Assembly (NCBI RefSeq): GCF_900188105.1
Contig: NZ_FZNP01000015.1
Span: 124,001 to 188,000, forward strand
Direction of reading: 5' to 3'
From: Actinomadura mexicana
GTDB lineage: Bacteria; Actinomycetota; Actinomycetes; Streptosporangiales; Streptosporangiaceae
DNA: 64,000 nucleotides
Shown: positions 24,097 through 32,899 of the stretch, one piece after another
Position numbering within the stretch: position 1 is the first letter of the stretch
How the letters are laid out: each line of letters starts with the position of its first letter
The notes under the pieces: generated by a model
The model's input: the letters and a program-made list of their open reading frames with translations, nothing else
What the model was told of the DNA's origin: nothing
The model's database searches: none
Made by a program: the position numbers and the translations under genes

Positions 24097-25800
24097 ATGG
24101 CTTTCACCGTGGTCAACGGCTGGACGGTCCCGGGGTTCACCCACGAACGCGAACTGGGCGGCGGAGCCTCGGGCCGGGTAGTGCTGGCGGTCGACGACAT
24201 GACCGGCACGCGGGTCGCGATCAAATACCTCGACACGGCGCTCGGCGCCGACGAGGCGTTTCTCGCGCGCTACCGCGTGGCGGCACGAGGCCTGTCCCAA
24301 CTGGAAGACCCGAACGTGGTCGACCTCTACGACTTCGTGGAGAACGCCGACGGCGCCGCGATCGTGATGCAGCACGTCGAGGGCGTGAGCCTGCGGCGGA
24401 TGCTCGCCGCGCAGGGCCCGAGCGGTCCCCTCGCGGCGCTGTCGATGCTGGGCGGAACGCTCCTCGGCCTCGCCGCCGCGCACGAGCACGATCTCGTCCA
24501 CGGCTCGATGCGCCCCGCGAACATCCTGGTCGACGCCGAGGGCAACGCCCGCCTCGCCGACTTCGCGACGGCGCCCCCGGGCACCGAGGCGCAGCACGGC
24601 CCGCCGTACGCGGCCCCCGAGCTGTGGGACGGCGCGCCCGCCACCGTCGCCGCCGACCTGTACGCCGCCACCGCGATCTTCTACGAGTGCCTCACCGGGC
24701 GGCCCCCGTACGCGGGCCGCAACATGGCGCGGCAGCACCGCGAGGCGCCGATCCCCGCCGAGGAGGTTCCGGGGCCGCTGCGCGACCTGATCCACCAGGG
24801 CCTGGCCAAGGAGCCGGAGAAGCGCCCGAAGTCCGCCGCCGACTTCCTCGGCGCGCTGGAGGACGCCGCCGTCTCCGCCTACGGGCCGTCCTGGGAGGCG
24901 CAGGGCCGCGGCCGCGTCACCGAGCTCGCCGCGCAGGCCGCGCAGCGGCCCGAGCCGCCGAAGGCGAAGCCGTCCCGCAGCAGCGGCCGCACGCCGGTCG
25001 TCGCCGGGCCGAAGAGCGGCGGGCGGTCCCGGACGCGCTGGGTGGTCGCCGCCGTCGCCGTCGTGCTCGTCGCCGCCGGGGCGGGCGCGGCGGTCCTGCT
25101 CAAGGACGGCACCTCGCTCGGCGGTGACAAGCAGCCGCCCGAGCCGACGCCCGCGCAGAGCAGCAGCCCGCAGCCGACGCTGCCGGTCGGCGGCGTCGAC
25201 CCCGCGCCGCTCGTCGCCCGCATCGACCAGGCCGTCGCCAGGACGCCCGGCGCCGCGTTCAGCTACCGCCAGGCCGGCTGCTGCGGCTTCCCCGTCACCG
25301 GCCAGGGGACGATCGGGCTGGTGCAGGGCGCGGCGCCGTCCTACACCCTGACGCTGGCGGGCACGGGCGCGGCGCGCAAGCCGGTCCGGGCCGTCATCGT
25401 CCAGGACCGGCTGTACGTCCGCGCCGGCAAGAAGTGGCGGCAGTCGCCGCTCGGAGGCCGCGGCTACCCGGCCGCCGGCGACCAGGTGCGCCAGGGCGGC
25501 TCGGTCGCGAACCTGACGACGCTGCTGCGGTCGGCGACGAAGCTCAGCAGATCTGGAGCGGTCTACGAGGGCGAGGCGCCCGCCGCGAAGCTGGCGCAGG
25601 CGCCCGGCGTCGGACCGCTGTACGCGCAGATGGCGCAGGCCACGGGCGCGCAGCAGATCGCGTTCGCCGTCAAGCTCGACGCCGGCTACCGCCCCGTGAA
25701 GTTCTGGGTGCGCGCCGGGCCCGAGAAGGGCCGCAACCAGATGCAGCGCGGCTCCTACAGCGGCTGGGGCCGCAAGGCCCCCATCAAGGCGCCCCGCTGA
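24097..25800 (+). CDS. Membrane-anchored serine/threonine-kinase-like protein (predicted pseudokinase)
   Basis: About 567 aa: N-terminal kinase fold (1-260), Pro/Ala linker, one membrane helix (about 315-335) and a C-terminal extracytoplasmic domain. The Gly-rich loop (GGGASGRV) and K43 (VAIKY) are present. However, the catalytic HRD loop reads HGS (135-137, LVHGSMRPAN) and DFG reads DFA (155-157), so the catalytic Asp is missing and phosphotransfer is unlikely. The outer domain has a Cys pair (AGCCGF) and resembles lipoprotein-type sensor domains. The start is uncertain: ATG 24061, ATG 24097 or GTG 24109 (GGAGGG at 24091-24096). Divergent from hemL. Confidence 0.82.
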   Translation: MAFTVVNGWTVPGFTHERELGGGASGRVVLAVDDMTGTRVAIKYLDTALGADEAFLARYRVAARGLSQLEDPNVVDLYDFVENADGAAIVMQHVEGVSLRRMLAAQGPSGPLAALSMLGGTLLGLAAAHEHDLVHGSMRPANILVDAEGNARLADFATAPPGTEAQHGPPYAAPELWDGAPATVAADLYAATAIFYECLTGRPPYAGRNMARQHREAPIPAEEVPGPLRDLIHQGLAKEPEKRPKSAADFLGALEDAAVSAYGPSWEAQGRGRVTELAAQAAQRPEPPKAKPSRSSGRTPVVAGPKSGGRSRTRWVVAAVAVVLVAAGAGAAVLLKDGTSLGGDKQPPEPTPAQSSSPQPTLPVGGVDPAPLVARIDQAVARTPGAAFSYRQAGCCGFPVTGQGTIGLVQGAAPSYTLTLAGTGAARKPVRAVIVQDRLYVRAGKKWRQSPLGGRGYPAAGDQVRQGGSVANLTTLLRSATKLSRSGAVYEGEAPAAKLAQAPGVGPLYAQMAQATGAQQIAFAVKLDAGYRPVKFWVRAGPEKGRNQMQRGSYSGWGRKAPIKAPR

Positions 25801-25808
25801 GGGGCGCC
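25788..25808 (+). terminator. Hairpin overlapping the pseudokinase stop codon
   Basis: GGCGCCCC-GCTGA-GGGGCGCC is a perfect 8-bp stem whose loop contains the TGA stop. It lies between convergent genes and is a likely intrinsic-type terminator. Confidence 0.55.
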
Positions 25809-25837
25809 CTGCTCGCCGGAGGCATCCGCATGAGCGG

Positions 25838-26482
25838 CTAGGCGCCCTCGCAGGCGTCCGAGAGCACCTCCAGGAGGCGCAGCGGGTCGGGCAACGGGCC
25901 GCGGGACGGCGGGCGCAGCCAGGCCGCCTCGCGCCCGTTCGGCAGGACGGACGGCGGCGCGACGACGTAGCTGTCGCGGCAGTGCCACCGCATGCCCGGC
26001 GTCTCGGCGACGTCCTCCGGCGAGCAGTCCAGCTGGCAGGACCACCACTCGTCCTCGTCGACGGGCGCGCCGCGCGTGGCGACGAAGAACAGGTGCCGGT
26101 CGCCCCCGAAAGACGCGACCGGACCGACGGGGAGGTCGTCCCGTTCGATCCGGTCGAGGGCGATGGTCCCGGCCGCGGCCGGTACGTCGAACACGTCGAA
26201 CACCCGGCCCGTCGGCAGGATGATGTTGGCCTGCGGCCGCTCGGCCCACCAGCGTTTGATCACGGCCGCGTCGACGCTCGCCAGGTGCGCCCAGGCGGCC
26301 GACACCGGATGCGCGCCCGGGTCGGGACAGCCGAGCCGGTCGCACGAACACGCCCGGTCGCCGCCCGCCGGGGGGTGGGCCCCGGGATAGCAGGGCCACC
26401 CCAGATCGGCGTACTCCCGCGCCGCCGCGGCCACCCGGTCGCGCGCCGCCCGCTGTCGCCTGCTCCCCGAGACCGCCAGCAT
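25838..26482 (-). CDS. Stand-alone Prim-Pol (bifunctional primase/polymerase) domain protein
   Basis: About 214 aa. It resembles the AEP Prim-Pol domain: the Cys-rich insert CSCDRLGCPDPGAHP, then NIILPTGRVFDVFDVP, a GGDRHLFFV segment and the end motif YVVAPPSVLP. There is no helicase or other domain. The first metal motif, normally DxD, reads FDVFD, so polymerase or primase activity is doubtful. I prefer the ATG at 26482 because GGGGGCGGAG precedes it; a TTG at 26563 is possible. Function unknown; not associated here with a mobile element. Confidence 0.75.
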   Translation of the reverse strand: MLAVSGSRRQRAARDRVAAAAREYADLGWPCYPGAHPPAGGDRACSCDRLGCPDPGAHPVSAAWAHLASVDAAVIKRWWAERPQANIILPTGRVFDVFDVPAAAGTIALDRIERDDLPVGPVASFGGDRHLFFVATRGAPVDEDEWWSCQLDCSPEDVAETPGMRWHCRDSYVVAPPSVLPNGREAAWLRPPSRGPLPDPLRLLEVLSDACEGA

Positions 26483-26614
26483 CTCCGCCCCCCAATACCC
26501 AAGGTCGCACGTGGGTTCCTGGTTGACGATGATGCCCGCCGGGACGAACTCCGGACACGGCAACCCCGGTAATACGACCCTAAGTGACTAGAGGGGAGGT
26601 GGTCGAAGGGTGAA

Positions 26615-27598
26615 CTAGGCCAGTCGGCGGGCGACCTCGGTGGCCCAGTAGGTGAGGACGATGTCGGCGCCGGCGCGGCGGATCGACACCAGCGACTCCA
26701 TGATCGTGCGCTCGCGGTCGATCCAGCCCTTCTCGGCGGCGGCCTCGATCATCGCGTACTCGCCGCTCACCTGGTAGGCGACCACGGGGACGTCGACGGC
26801 GTCGCGGACGCGGCGCACGATGTCGAGGTAGGCGCCCGCGGGCTTGACCATGACCATGTCGGCGCCCTCGTCGAGGTCGAGGAAGACCTCGCGGAGCGAC
26901 TCGTCGGCGTTGGCCGGGTCCTGCTGGTGGGTGGCCCGGTCGCCGAACCGCGGGGCGCACTCGGCGGCCTCGCGGAACGGGCCGTAGTAGGCGGAGGCGT
27001 ACTTCACCGAGTACCCCATGATCGCGATGTCGGAGTGGCCCGCACCGTCCAGGGCCTCGCGGATCGCACCGACCTGGCCGTCCATCATCCCGGACGGGCC
27101 GAGGACCGCCGAGCCCGCCTCGGCCTGGGCGAGGGCGATGGAGGCGTACCGCTCCAGCGTGGCGTCGTTGTCGATCTCCCCGGACGCGGTGAGGACGCCG
27201 CAGTGCCCGTGGTCGGTGTACTCGTCCAGGCACAGGTCGGTCATGACCACGATCGCGTCGCCCAGGTCTGACCTCAGGTCGCGCAGCGCCTGCTGGACGA
27301 TGCCGTCCGGGTCGTCGGCGGCGGAGCCCGCTCCGTCCTTCACGGCCGGAACGCCGAACAGGATGAGGCCGCCGACGCCGGCCTCGGCCGCCTCGTGCGC
27401 GGCCTTGCGCAGGCTGTCGCGGGTGTGCTGGAACACGCCCGGCATGGACGCGACCGGCTGCGCCTCGGAGATGCCCTCCTTGACGAACACGGGCAGCACC
27501 AGCTCTGCGGGGCTGAGCCGGGTCTCGGCGACGAGCCGCCGCAGGGCGGGCGTGCGCCGCAACCGCCGCGGGCGTGCGGCGGGGAACTGTGCAGACAT
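26615..27598 (-). CDS. hemB: Delta-aminolevulinic acid dehydratase (porphobilinogen synthase)
   Basis: 327-aa enzyme that condenses two 5-aminolevulinates to porphobilinogen. Active-site lysines K199 (GYSVKYASAYYGPFREA) and K252 (MVKPAGAYLD). The metal site DLCLDEYTDHGHCG keeps C123 and C133 but has D125 at the middle position, a variation on the three-cysteine zinc site. ATG at 27598, 30 bp after the hemD stop: last gene of the rex-hem operon. Confidence 0.95.
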   Translation of the reverse strand: MSAQFPAARPRRLRRTPALRRLVAETRLSPAELVLPVFVKEGISEAQPVASMPGVFQHTRDSLRKAAHEAAEAGVGGLILFGVPAVKDGAGSAADDPDGIVQQALRDLRSDLGDAIVVMTDLCLDEYTDHGHCGVLTASGEIDNDATLERYASIALAQAEAGSAVLGPSGMMDGQVGAIREALDGAGHSDIAIMGYSVKYASAYYGPFREAAECAPRFGDRATHQQDPANADESLREVFLDLDEGADMVMVKPAGAYLDIVRRVRDAVDVPVVAYQVSGEYAMIEAAAEKGWIDRERTIMESLVSIRRAGADIVLTYWATEVARRLA

Positions 27599-27628
27599 GA
27601 TCCCTCTTGTGTCTCGGCTTGCCGGGGC

Positions 27629-29368
27629 CTACTTCCGGCGACGGGCGCCCCGGCGCATCTGGCTGGGCTTGCGGAGGGGGTCCCCCGCCTCGATCTGGGC
27701 CGCCCTCCGCTTGGCACCGTACTCGGCGAGCGCCTCCGCGAGAGCCGATACCGACGGCTTCTCCGCCATGACGTCGACGCGCAGCCCGTACTCCTCGGCC
27801 GTCTTGGCGGTCTGCGGCCCGATCACGGCGATCACGGTCACGTTGTGGGGCTTGCCCGCGATCCCGATCAGGTTCTTCACCGTGGAGGACGAGGTGAACA
27901 GCACGGCGTCGAACCCGCCGCCCTTGATCGCCTCGCGGATCGGCGCGGGCGGCGGCGCGGCCCGGACCGTCCGGTAGGCGGTCACGTCCTCGCACTCCCA
28001 GCCGAGCTCGGTGAGCCGGGCGATGAGCACGTCGGTGGCGATGTCGGCGCGCGGCAGCAGGACCCGGTTGATGGGGTCGAGGTCCTCGTCGTAGGGCGGC
28101 CACTCCTCGGCCAGGCCCTCGCCGGACTGCTCGCCGGACGGGGTCAGGTCCGGGTGGACGCCGAACTCCACCAGCGCGGCGGCGGTCTGCTCGCCGACGG
28201 CGGCGACCTTCAGCCCGGCGAACGCGCGGGCGTCCAGGCCGTAGTCGGTGAACTTCTCCCGGATCGCCTTCACCGCGTTCGTGGAGGTGAACACCACCCA
28301 CTCGTACCGGCCGGTGACCAGGCCCTTCACGGCCCGCTCCATCTGCTGGGGCGTGCGCGGCGGCTCGACGGAGATCGTCGGGACCTCGTCCGGGACGGCC
28401 CCGTACCCGCGGAGCTGGTCCGACAGGGAGGCGGCCTGCTCCTTGGTGCGCGGCACGAGGACCCGCCAGCCGAACAGCGGCTTGGTCTCGAACCAGGACA
28501 GCCTGTCGCGCCAGTTCACCACGTCCCCGACGATGATCAGGGCGGGCGCCTCCATGCCCTTGGTGTCGGACGCCAGCCTGCTCAGCGTGGAGACGACGGT
28601 CTCCTGCTCGGTGGTGGTGCCGAGGCTCGTCATCGCGGCCGGGGTGGAGTCCGGCCGTCCCGCCGCGACCAGGCCCTTGGCGACCTCGGCGACCGCGCCC
28701 TCGGCGCCGAGGACGACCAGGGTGGCGTCGGGGGCGGCGAACCGCTCCCAGTCGACGCCGCCCTCGGAGGCGTCGACGACGCGGATCTCGCGGTTCGCGG
28801 CGTCGGTCAGCGGGATCCCCGCGTACCCGGGCACGGCGGTCACCGAGGACACGCCCGGCACCACCTCGAACGGGACGCCCGCCTTGGCCAGCGCACCGCC
28901 CTCGGCGGCGTAGTTGCAGGCCACCCCCGGGTCGCCGCGGAACAGCCGGACGACCCGGCGCCCCGCCTTGGCGGCCCGCGCGGCGAGCTTCACCGGGTCG
29001 CCGTCCGCCGTGTCGAGGATCTCGGCGTCCGGGCGGCAGTGGGTCAGGATCTCGGCCGGGCAGTGGGCGCGGCTCACGACGACGGTGTCGGCGCGCTCCA
29101 GCTCGGCGGCGGCGCGCAGGGTCAGCAGGCCGGGGTCGCCCGGCCCCATCCCGACGATCGCGACCGTCCCCGGCCCGGCCGTCCGGCGCGGCGCGGCCGG
29201 AGCCGCGCTCTTCGCGGGCCCGCCGGTCTTCGCGGGCGGGACTGTCGTGTCGGCGGTGGTCGTCTCGGCGGTGGTCTCGTCGGCGGTGGTCTCGTCGGCG
29301 GTGGTCTGGTCGGCGGAAGTCTGGTCGGCGGTCGTCTTCGGCGTGGCGCTCTTCGCGGCGGGGCTCAC
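27629..29368 (-). CDS. hemD: Uroporphyrinogen-III C-methyltransferase/synthase fusion
   Basis: 579-aa two-domain protein. The N-terminal half is a SIROHEM/CobA-type SAM methyltransferase (VAIVGMGPGDPGLLTLRA, RLFRGDPGV, VVPGVSSVTAVPGYAGIPLT). The C-terminal half is uroporphyrinogen-III synthase HemD (VVFTSTNAVKA, FTSSSTVKNL, VIGPQTAKTAEEYG). It can therefore make uroporphyrinogen III and start the sirohaem/B12 branch. GTG at 29368 overlaps the hemC stop (GTGA). A Thr/Ala/Asp repeat tail (TTADE type) precedes the first domain. Confidence 0.93.
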   Translation of the reverse strand: MSPAAKSATPKTTADQTSADQTTADETTADETTAETTTADTTVPPAKTGGPAKSAAPAAPRRTAGPGTVAIVGMGPGDPGLLTLRAAAELERADTVVVSRAHCPAEILTHCRPDAEILDTADGDPVKLAARAAKAGRRVVRLFRGDPGVACNYAAEGGALAKAGVPFEVVPGVSSVTAVPGYAGIPLTDAANREIRVVDASEGGVDWERFAAPDATLVVLGAEGAVAEVAKGLVAAGRPDSTPAAMTSLGTTTEQETVVSTLSRLASDTKGMEAPALIIVGDVVNWRDRLSWFETKPLFGWRVLVPRTKEQAASLSDQLRGYGAVPDEVPTISVEPPRTPQQMERAVKGLVTGRYEWVVFTSTNAVKAIREKFTDYGLDARAFAGLKVAAVGEQTAAALVEFGVHPDLTPSGEQSGEGLAEEWPPYDEDLDPINRVLLPRADIATDVLIARLTELGWECEDVTAYRTVRAAPPPAPIREAIKGGGFDAVLFTSSSTVKNLIGIAGKPHNVTVIAVIGPQTAKTAEEYGLRVDVMAEKPSVSALAEALAEYGAKRRAAQIEAGDPLRKPSQMRRGARRRK

Positions 29369-30285
29369 TCGCGTTCCCCCATCAACTGGTCGGCCCCCTG
29401 CGCGAGCAGCCGGTCCGCGAGATCGCGTCCGAGCTGCTCCGCGGCGTCCGGGTGGCCGCTTGCGGACAGCCGCACCTGCCGGCTGCCGTCGTACGCCGCG
29501 ACGGTCGCCGTCAGATGCAGCTTTTCATCTACTTCGGCAGCGTATGTTCCCACGGGCGCGGAGCAGCCCGCCTCCAGCACCGCCAGCACCGTCCGCTCGG
29601 CGGTGACGGCGCGCCTGGTCGGGGCGTCGTCGATCGTCCCGAGCAGGGCGCGCAGATCGTCGCGGTCGGCGCGACATTCGAGCGCGAGCGAACCCTGCCC
29701 CGGGGCGGGCAGCATCTGGTCGGGGTCGAAGACCTCGCTCACCGCGTCCAGCCGGCCGATCCTCTTCAGGCCCGCGTGCGCCAGGACCACGGCGTCCAGC
29801 TCGCCGTCGGTGACCTTGCGCAGCCGGGTGTCGGCGTTGCCGCGGATGGGGATGATCTCCAGATCCGGGCGGAGCGCGCGCAGCTGCGCGACGCGGCGCG
29901 GCGAGCCGGTGCCGATCCGGGCGCCGCGCGGCAGGTCGGCGAGCTTCGCGGGGCCGCACAGGGCGTCGCGCGCGTCGTCGCGGGCCGGGGTGGCCGCGAG
30001 GACGATCCCGGGCGTCTCGGACGTCGGCAGGTCCTTCAGCGAGTGCACCGCGAAGTCCACCTCGCCGGACAGCACCCTGTCGCGGAGCGCGTTGACGAAC
30101 ACACCCGTCCCGCCGATCTGGGCGAGCAGGGCCTTGGAGACATCACCTTGCGTCGTTACCCCGACAAGCTCCACCGCATGCCCCGTGAGCCGCGACAACG
30201 CGTCGGCGACGCCCTGCGACTGGGTCGTCGCCATCAGGCTCTTGCGGGTGCCCAGCCGGAGCGGGCCCCTGCTCCCGGTACTCAC
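29365..30285 (-). CDS. hemC: Porphobilinogen deaminase (hydroxymethylbilane synthase)
   Basis: 306 aa. It polymerises four porphobilinogens on a dipyrromethane cofactor attached to C241 (LEAGCSAPVG). LRLGTRKSLMA, the catalytic Asp in HSLKDLPT (D85) and RGNADTRLRK are present. GTG at 30285 overlaps the hemA stop (GTGA), which fixes the start; a longer reading would cross the hemA repeats. The C-terminal domain is complete. Confidence 0.95.
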   Translation of the reverse strand: MSTGSRGPLRLGTRKSLMATTQSQGVADALSRLTGHAVELVGVTTQGDVSKALLAQIGGTGVFVNALRDRVLSGEVDFAVHSLKDLPTSETPGIVLAATPARDDARDALCGPAKLADLPRGARIGTGSPRRVAQLRALRPDLEIIPIRGNADTRLRKVTDGELDAVVLAHAGLKRIGRLDAVSEVFDPDQMLPAPGQGSLALECRADRDDLRALLGTIDDAPTRRAVTAERTVLAVLEAGCSAPVGTYAAEVDEKLHLTATVAAYDGSRQVRLSASGHPDAAEQLGRDLADRLLAQGADQLMGERE

Positions 30286-31967
30286 GCTTCGTCTCCTTCG
30301 TGCGCCGGGACGGCGTGGCGGGCGCTGACCGCCCGCACGCTCGCGGCCCGCGCGTTCACCGTCTCGACGTTCACGCCGTCCGACGGCGGCTCGGACATCG
30401 CCGCGGAGGCGGTGCCGGACATCGCCGCGGAGGCGGCGCCGGACATCGCCGCGGAGGCGGCGCCGGACATCGCCGCGGACACGGCGTCGGACATCGCCTC
30501 GGACACGGCGTCGGACATCGCCTCGGACACGGCGTCGGACATCGCCGCGGAAGCGGTGCCGGACAACGCGTCCTGCCCCGGCCCGGACGCGGGGCTGACG
30601 CAGTCGGCCTCCACGCACTCCGGGCTCGGATCCCAGGCGGCGCCGTCGCGGACGTCGGCGTCTCCCATGTCCGCGCGGGCCACCGCCTCGGGGGCCTTCG
30701 GGTCCAGGTCGAACAGCTCGCGCAGCGCGTCGGCGTAGGAGTCGCCGCCCGGCGCCGCCGCCAGCTCCTTGACCTTGACGGTCGGCGCGTGCAGGAGCTT
30801 GTCCACCACGCGCCGCACGGTCTGCTCGATCTCATAGCGGGCCCGGACGTCCATCTCCGGCAGCCGCCCGCTCAGCCGGGTCAGCTCGGCCTCCACCACC
30901 CCGGCCGCCTTGCTGCGCAGCGCGACGACGGTGGGCGCGACGGCGGCGGCGCGGGCGGCGCCGAGGAACGCCTCGACCTCCGTGCACACGATCCGCCGCG
31001 CGGCCTCGACCGCCTCCGGGCCGATGGCCCGCGCGGCCTCCTGCGCGGTCCGCAGGTCGTCCAGGCCGGCCAGCTCGACGTCCGGCAGGGTCCGGACCTC
31101 GCGGTCCACGTCGTGCGGGAGCGCCAGGTCGAGGAGGAAGCGTCGCCGGCCGTCCGCCCCGATCCCCTGGGCCGCCAGCTGCTCGGCAGTGATCACCAGC
31201 CCGCTGGCGCCGGTGCACGACACCACGAGGTCCGCCTCGGCGAGGGCCGCGTCCAGCTCGGCCAGCTCGATCGCGCGGGACGGGACGTCCAGCGACTCGG
31301 CGAGGCGTACGGCCCGCGCGGGGGTCCGGTTGGCGACCACGATCTCGCGCGCCCCGGCGCGGCTCAGCGTCGCGGCGGCCAGCGAGCTCATCGAACCGGC
31401 GCCGACCACCAGCGCGCGGGCGTCCCGGAGGGGGCCGAGGTGCCGGGCGGCGACGTCCAGGCCCACGCTGACCAGCGACGCGCCGGCCTTGTCGATCCCC
31501 GTCTCGTGGTGGGCGCGCTTGCCGACCCGCAGCGACTGCTGCAGGACGTCGTGCAGGTCGCGGCCGAGCGTGCCCTCCTCCTGGGCCAGCCGGAACGCCT
31601 GCCGGATCTGCCCGAGGATCTGCCCCTCGCCGACGACCATCGACTCCAGCCCGCACGCCACCGCGAACACGTGCTGGACGGCCCGCTCCTCGTAGTGGAC
31701 GTACAGGTGCCGCGACAGGTCGTCCATCGGGACGCCGGAGTGCAGGGCCAGCAGCTCCGAGATCGCCGAGACGCCGCCGTGGAACTTGCCGACGACCGCG
31801 TAGATCTCGACCCGGTTGCAGGTCGAGACGATGGCCGCCTCGGCGACGTTCGGGGAGGCGTGCACGGCGTGCAGCAACTTGACGAGATCGTCACCGGCGA
31901 CCGCGGCCCGCTCCAGCACCGCCACGGGCGCGCTCCGGTGGCTGAGGCCTACGACCAGAATGCTCAT
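30282..31967 (-). CDS. hemA: Glutamyl-tRNA reductase
   Basis: First enzyme of the C5 haem pathway: reduces Glu-tRNA to glutamate-1-semialdehyde. MSILVVGLSHRSAPV, the nucleophilic C50 in STCNRVEIY, GEGQILGQIRQAF and an NADPH Rossmann motif (VVGAGSMSSLAA) are seen. At 561 aa it is about 130 residues longer than the usual enzyme. The extra C-terminus includes seven octapeptide repeats of the AMSDAVSE/AMSGAASA type. ATG at 31967 has GGAG 8 bases upstream and overlaps the stop of a 51-aa ORF. Confidence 0.93.
   Translation of the reverse strand: MSILVVGLSHRSAPVAVLERAAVAGDDLVKLLHAVHASPNVAEAAIVSTCNRVEIYAVVGKFHGGVSAISELLALHSGVPMDDLSRHLYVHYEERAVQHVFAVACGLESMVVGEGQILGQIRQAFRLAQEEGTLGRDLHDVLQQSLRVGKRAHHETGIDKAGASLVSVGLDVAARHLGPLRDARALVVGAGSMSSLAAATLSRAGAREIVVANRTPARAVRLAESLDVPSRAIELAELDAALAEADLVVSCTGASGLVITAEQLAAQGIGADGRRRFLLDLALPHDVDREVRTLPDVELAGLDDLRTAQEAARAIGPEAVEAARRIVCTEVEAFLGAARAAAVAPTVVALRSKAAGVVEAELTRLSGRLPEMDVRARYEIEQTVRRVVDKLLHAPTVKVKELAAAPGGDSYADALRELFDLDPKAPEAVARADMGDADVRDGAAWDPSPECVEADCVSPASGPGQDALSGTASAAMSDAVSEAMSDAVSEAMSDAVSAAMSGAASAAMSGAASAAMSGTASAAMSEPPSDGVNVETVNARAASVRAVSARHAVPAHEGDEA
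30393..30560 (-). repeat. 24-bp tandem repeat, seven units, in the hemA 3' end
   Basis: GGACATCGCC recurs at exact 24-bp steps (30393, 30417, 30441, 30465, 30489, 30513, 30537). Two sub-types, GCGGAGGCGGCGCC and TCGGACACGGCGTC, are clustered, which suggests recent local duplication. All units stay in frame. Confidence 0.95.
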
Positions 31968-32119
31968 TTGCCGTCTCCAGCATCTTCCGAGTCTCCGCCC
32001 ACCCGCGCCGTGCGAGCTCCTGCCGAGAAGGGGCCGTCCACTGCCCCCTGGTCCGCTCCACTCATGGCCGTCGTTCGAAAGGGGGCGATCCTCCACGCCC
32101 TCCGGTTTGTCCCCCTCAT
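31964..32119 (-). CDS. Small ORF (51 aa) coupled between rex and hemA
   Basis: It starts with the ATG at 32119, which overlaps the rex stop as ATGA, and ends with a TGA that overlaps the hemA ATG (again ATGA), so it fills the rex-hemA gap exactly. The peptide begins MRGTNRRAWRIAPF and ends EDAGDGK: a basic N-terminus, then Gly/Ala/Asp-rich. No family recognised. GGAA in the rex 3' end lies 3-4 bases upstream of the start. It may be a real small protein or an ORF that only couples hemA translation to rex. Confidence 0.5.
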   Translation of the reverse strand: MRGTNRRAWRIAPFRTTAMSGADQGAVDGPFSAGARTARVGGDSEDAGDGK

Positions 32120-32856
32120 GCTTCCACCGTTTCCACGTACTGCGCAGCGCCGGCCGGCGCCTCGGCGGACGCCAGCGGGGCCGAGCCGTCCGGCCCGCCC
32201 GCCTTGCGCTGCTCGTGGAACGCGAGAATCTGCAGCTCGATGGACAGATCGACCTTGCGCACGTCCACTCCGTCGGGCACCGACAGCACCACGGGGGCGA
32301 AGTTCAGAACGCTCGTCACGCCGGCGGCCACCACGCGGTCGCACACCCCCTGGGCGGCGCCGGCCGGGGTCGCGATCACGGCGATGGACACCCCGTGCCC
32401 GGCGATCATGTCCTCCAGGCGGTCGGTGTGCTCCACCGTCATGCCGGAGATCTCCTGGCCGACGATGGACTCGTCGGCGTCGAGCAGGCCCGCCACGCGG
32501 AAGCCGCGGGACGCGAAACCGCCGTACCCGGCCAGGGCCCGGCCGAGGTTGCCGACGCCGATGATGGCGACGACCCAGTCCTGGGTGAGGCCGAGCTCGC
32601 GGGAGATCTGGTAGACGAGGTACTCCACCTCGTAGCCGACGCCTCGGGTCCCGTAGGAGCCGAGGTGGGACAGGTCCTTGCGGAGCTTGGCCGAGTTGAC
32701 GCCGGCCGCGGCCGCGAGCTCCTCGGAGGAGACGGTCGCGACGCCGCGCTCCTGGAGCCCGGTGAGGGCCCGCAGGTAGACCGGGAGCCGCGCCACGGTG
32801 GCTTCGGGGATGCCGCGGCCCGCGCGGTCGCGGTGGCGGTTCTGTCGAGGTGTCAC
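32116..32856 (-). CDS. rex: Redox-sensing transcriptional repressor Rex
   Basis: 246-aa repressor that senses the NADH/NAD+ ratio. It has an N-terminal winged helix (SSEELAAAAGVNSAKLRKDLSHLG then GTRGVGY), a Rossmann fold with GVGNLG at 100-105, and the C-terminal dimer helix. It leaves DNA when NADH is high, which derepresses respiratory genes. GTG at 32856. A Rex-type operator covers the -35 region of its own promoter; a second one precedes the menaquinone reductase gene. First gene before hemA-hemC-hemD-hemB. Confidence 0.96.
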   Translation of the reverse strand: MTPRQNRHRDRAGRGIPEATVARLPVYLRALTGLQERGVATVSSEELAAAAGVNSAKLRKDLSHLGSYGTRGVGYEVEYLVYQISRELGLTQDWVVAIIGVGNLGRALAGYGGFASRGFRVAGLLDADESIVGQEISGMTVEHTDRLEDMIAGHGVSIAVIATPAGAAQGVCDRVVAAGVTSVLNFAPVVLSVPDGVDVRKVDLSIELQILAFHEQRKAGGPDGSAPLASAEAPAGAAQYVETVEA

Positions 32857-32899
32857 GGCCTGCTCTTCGGCTCGACGGTGTGTCCCCCAGGCTAAGCCC

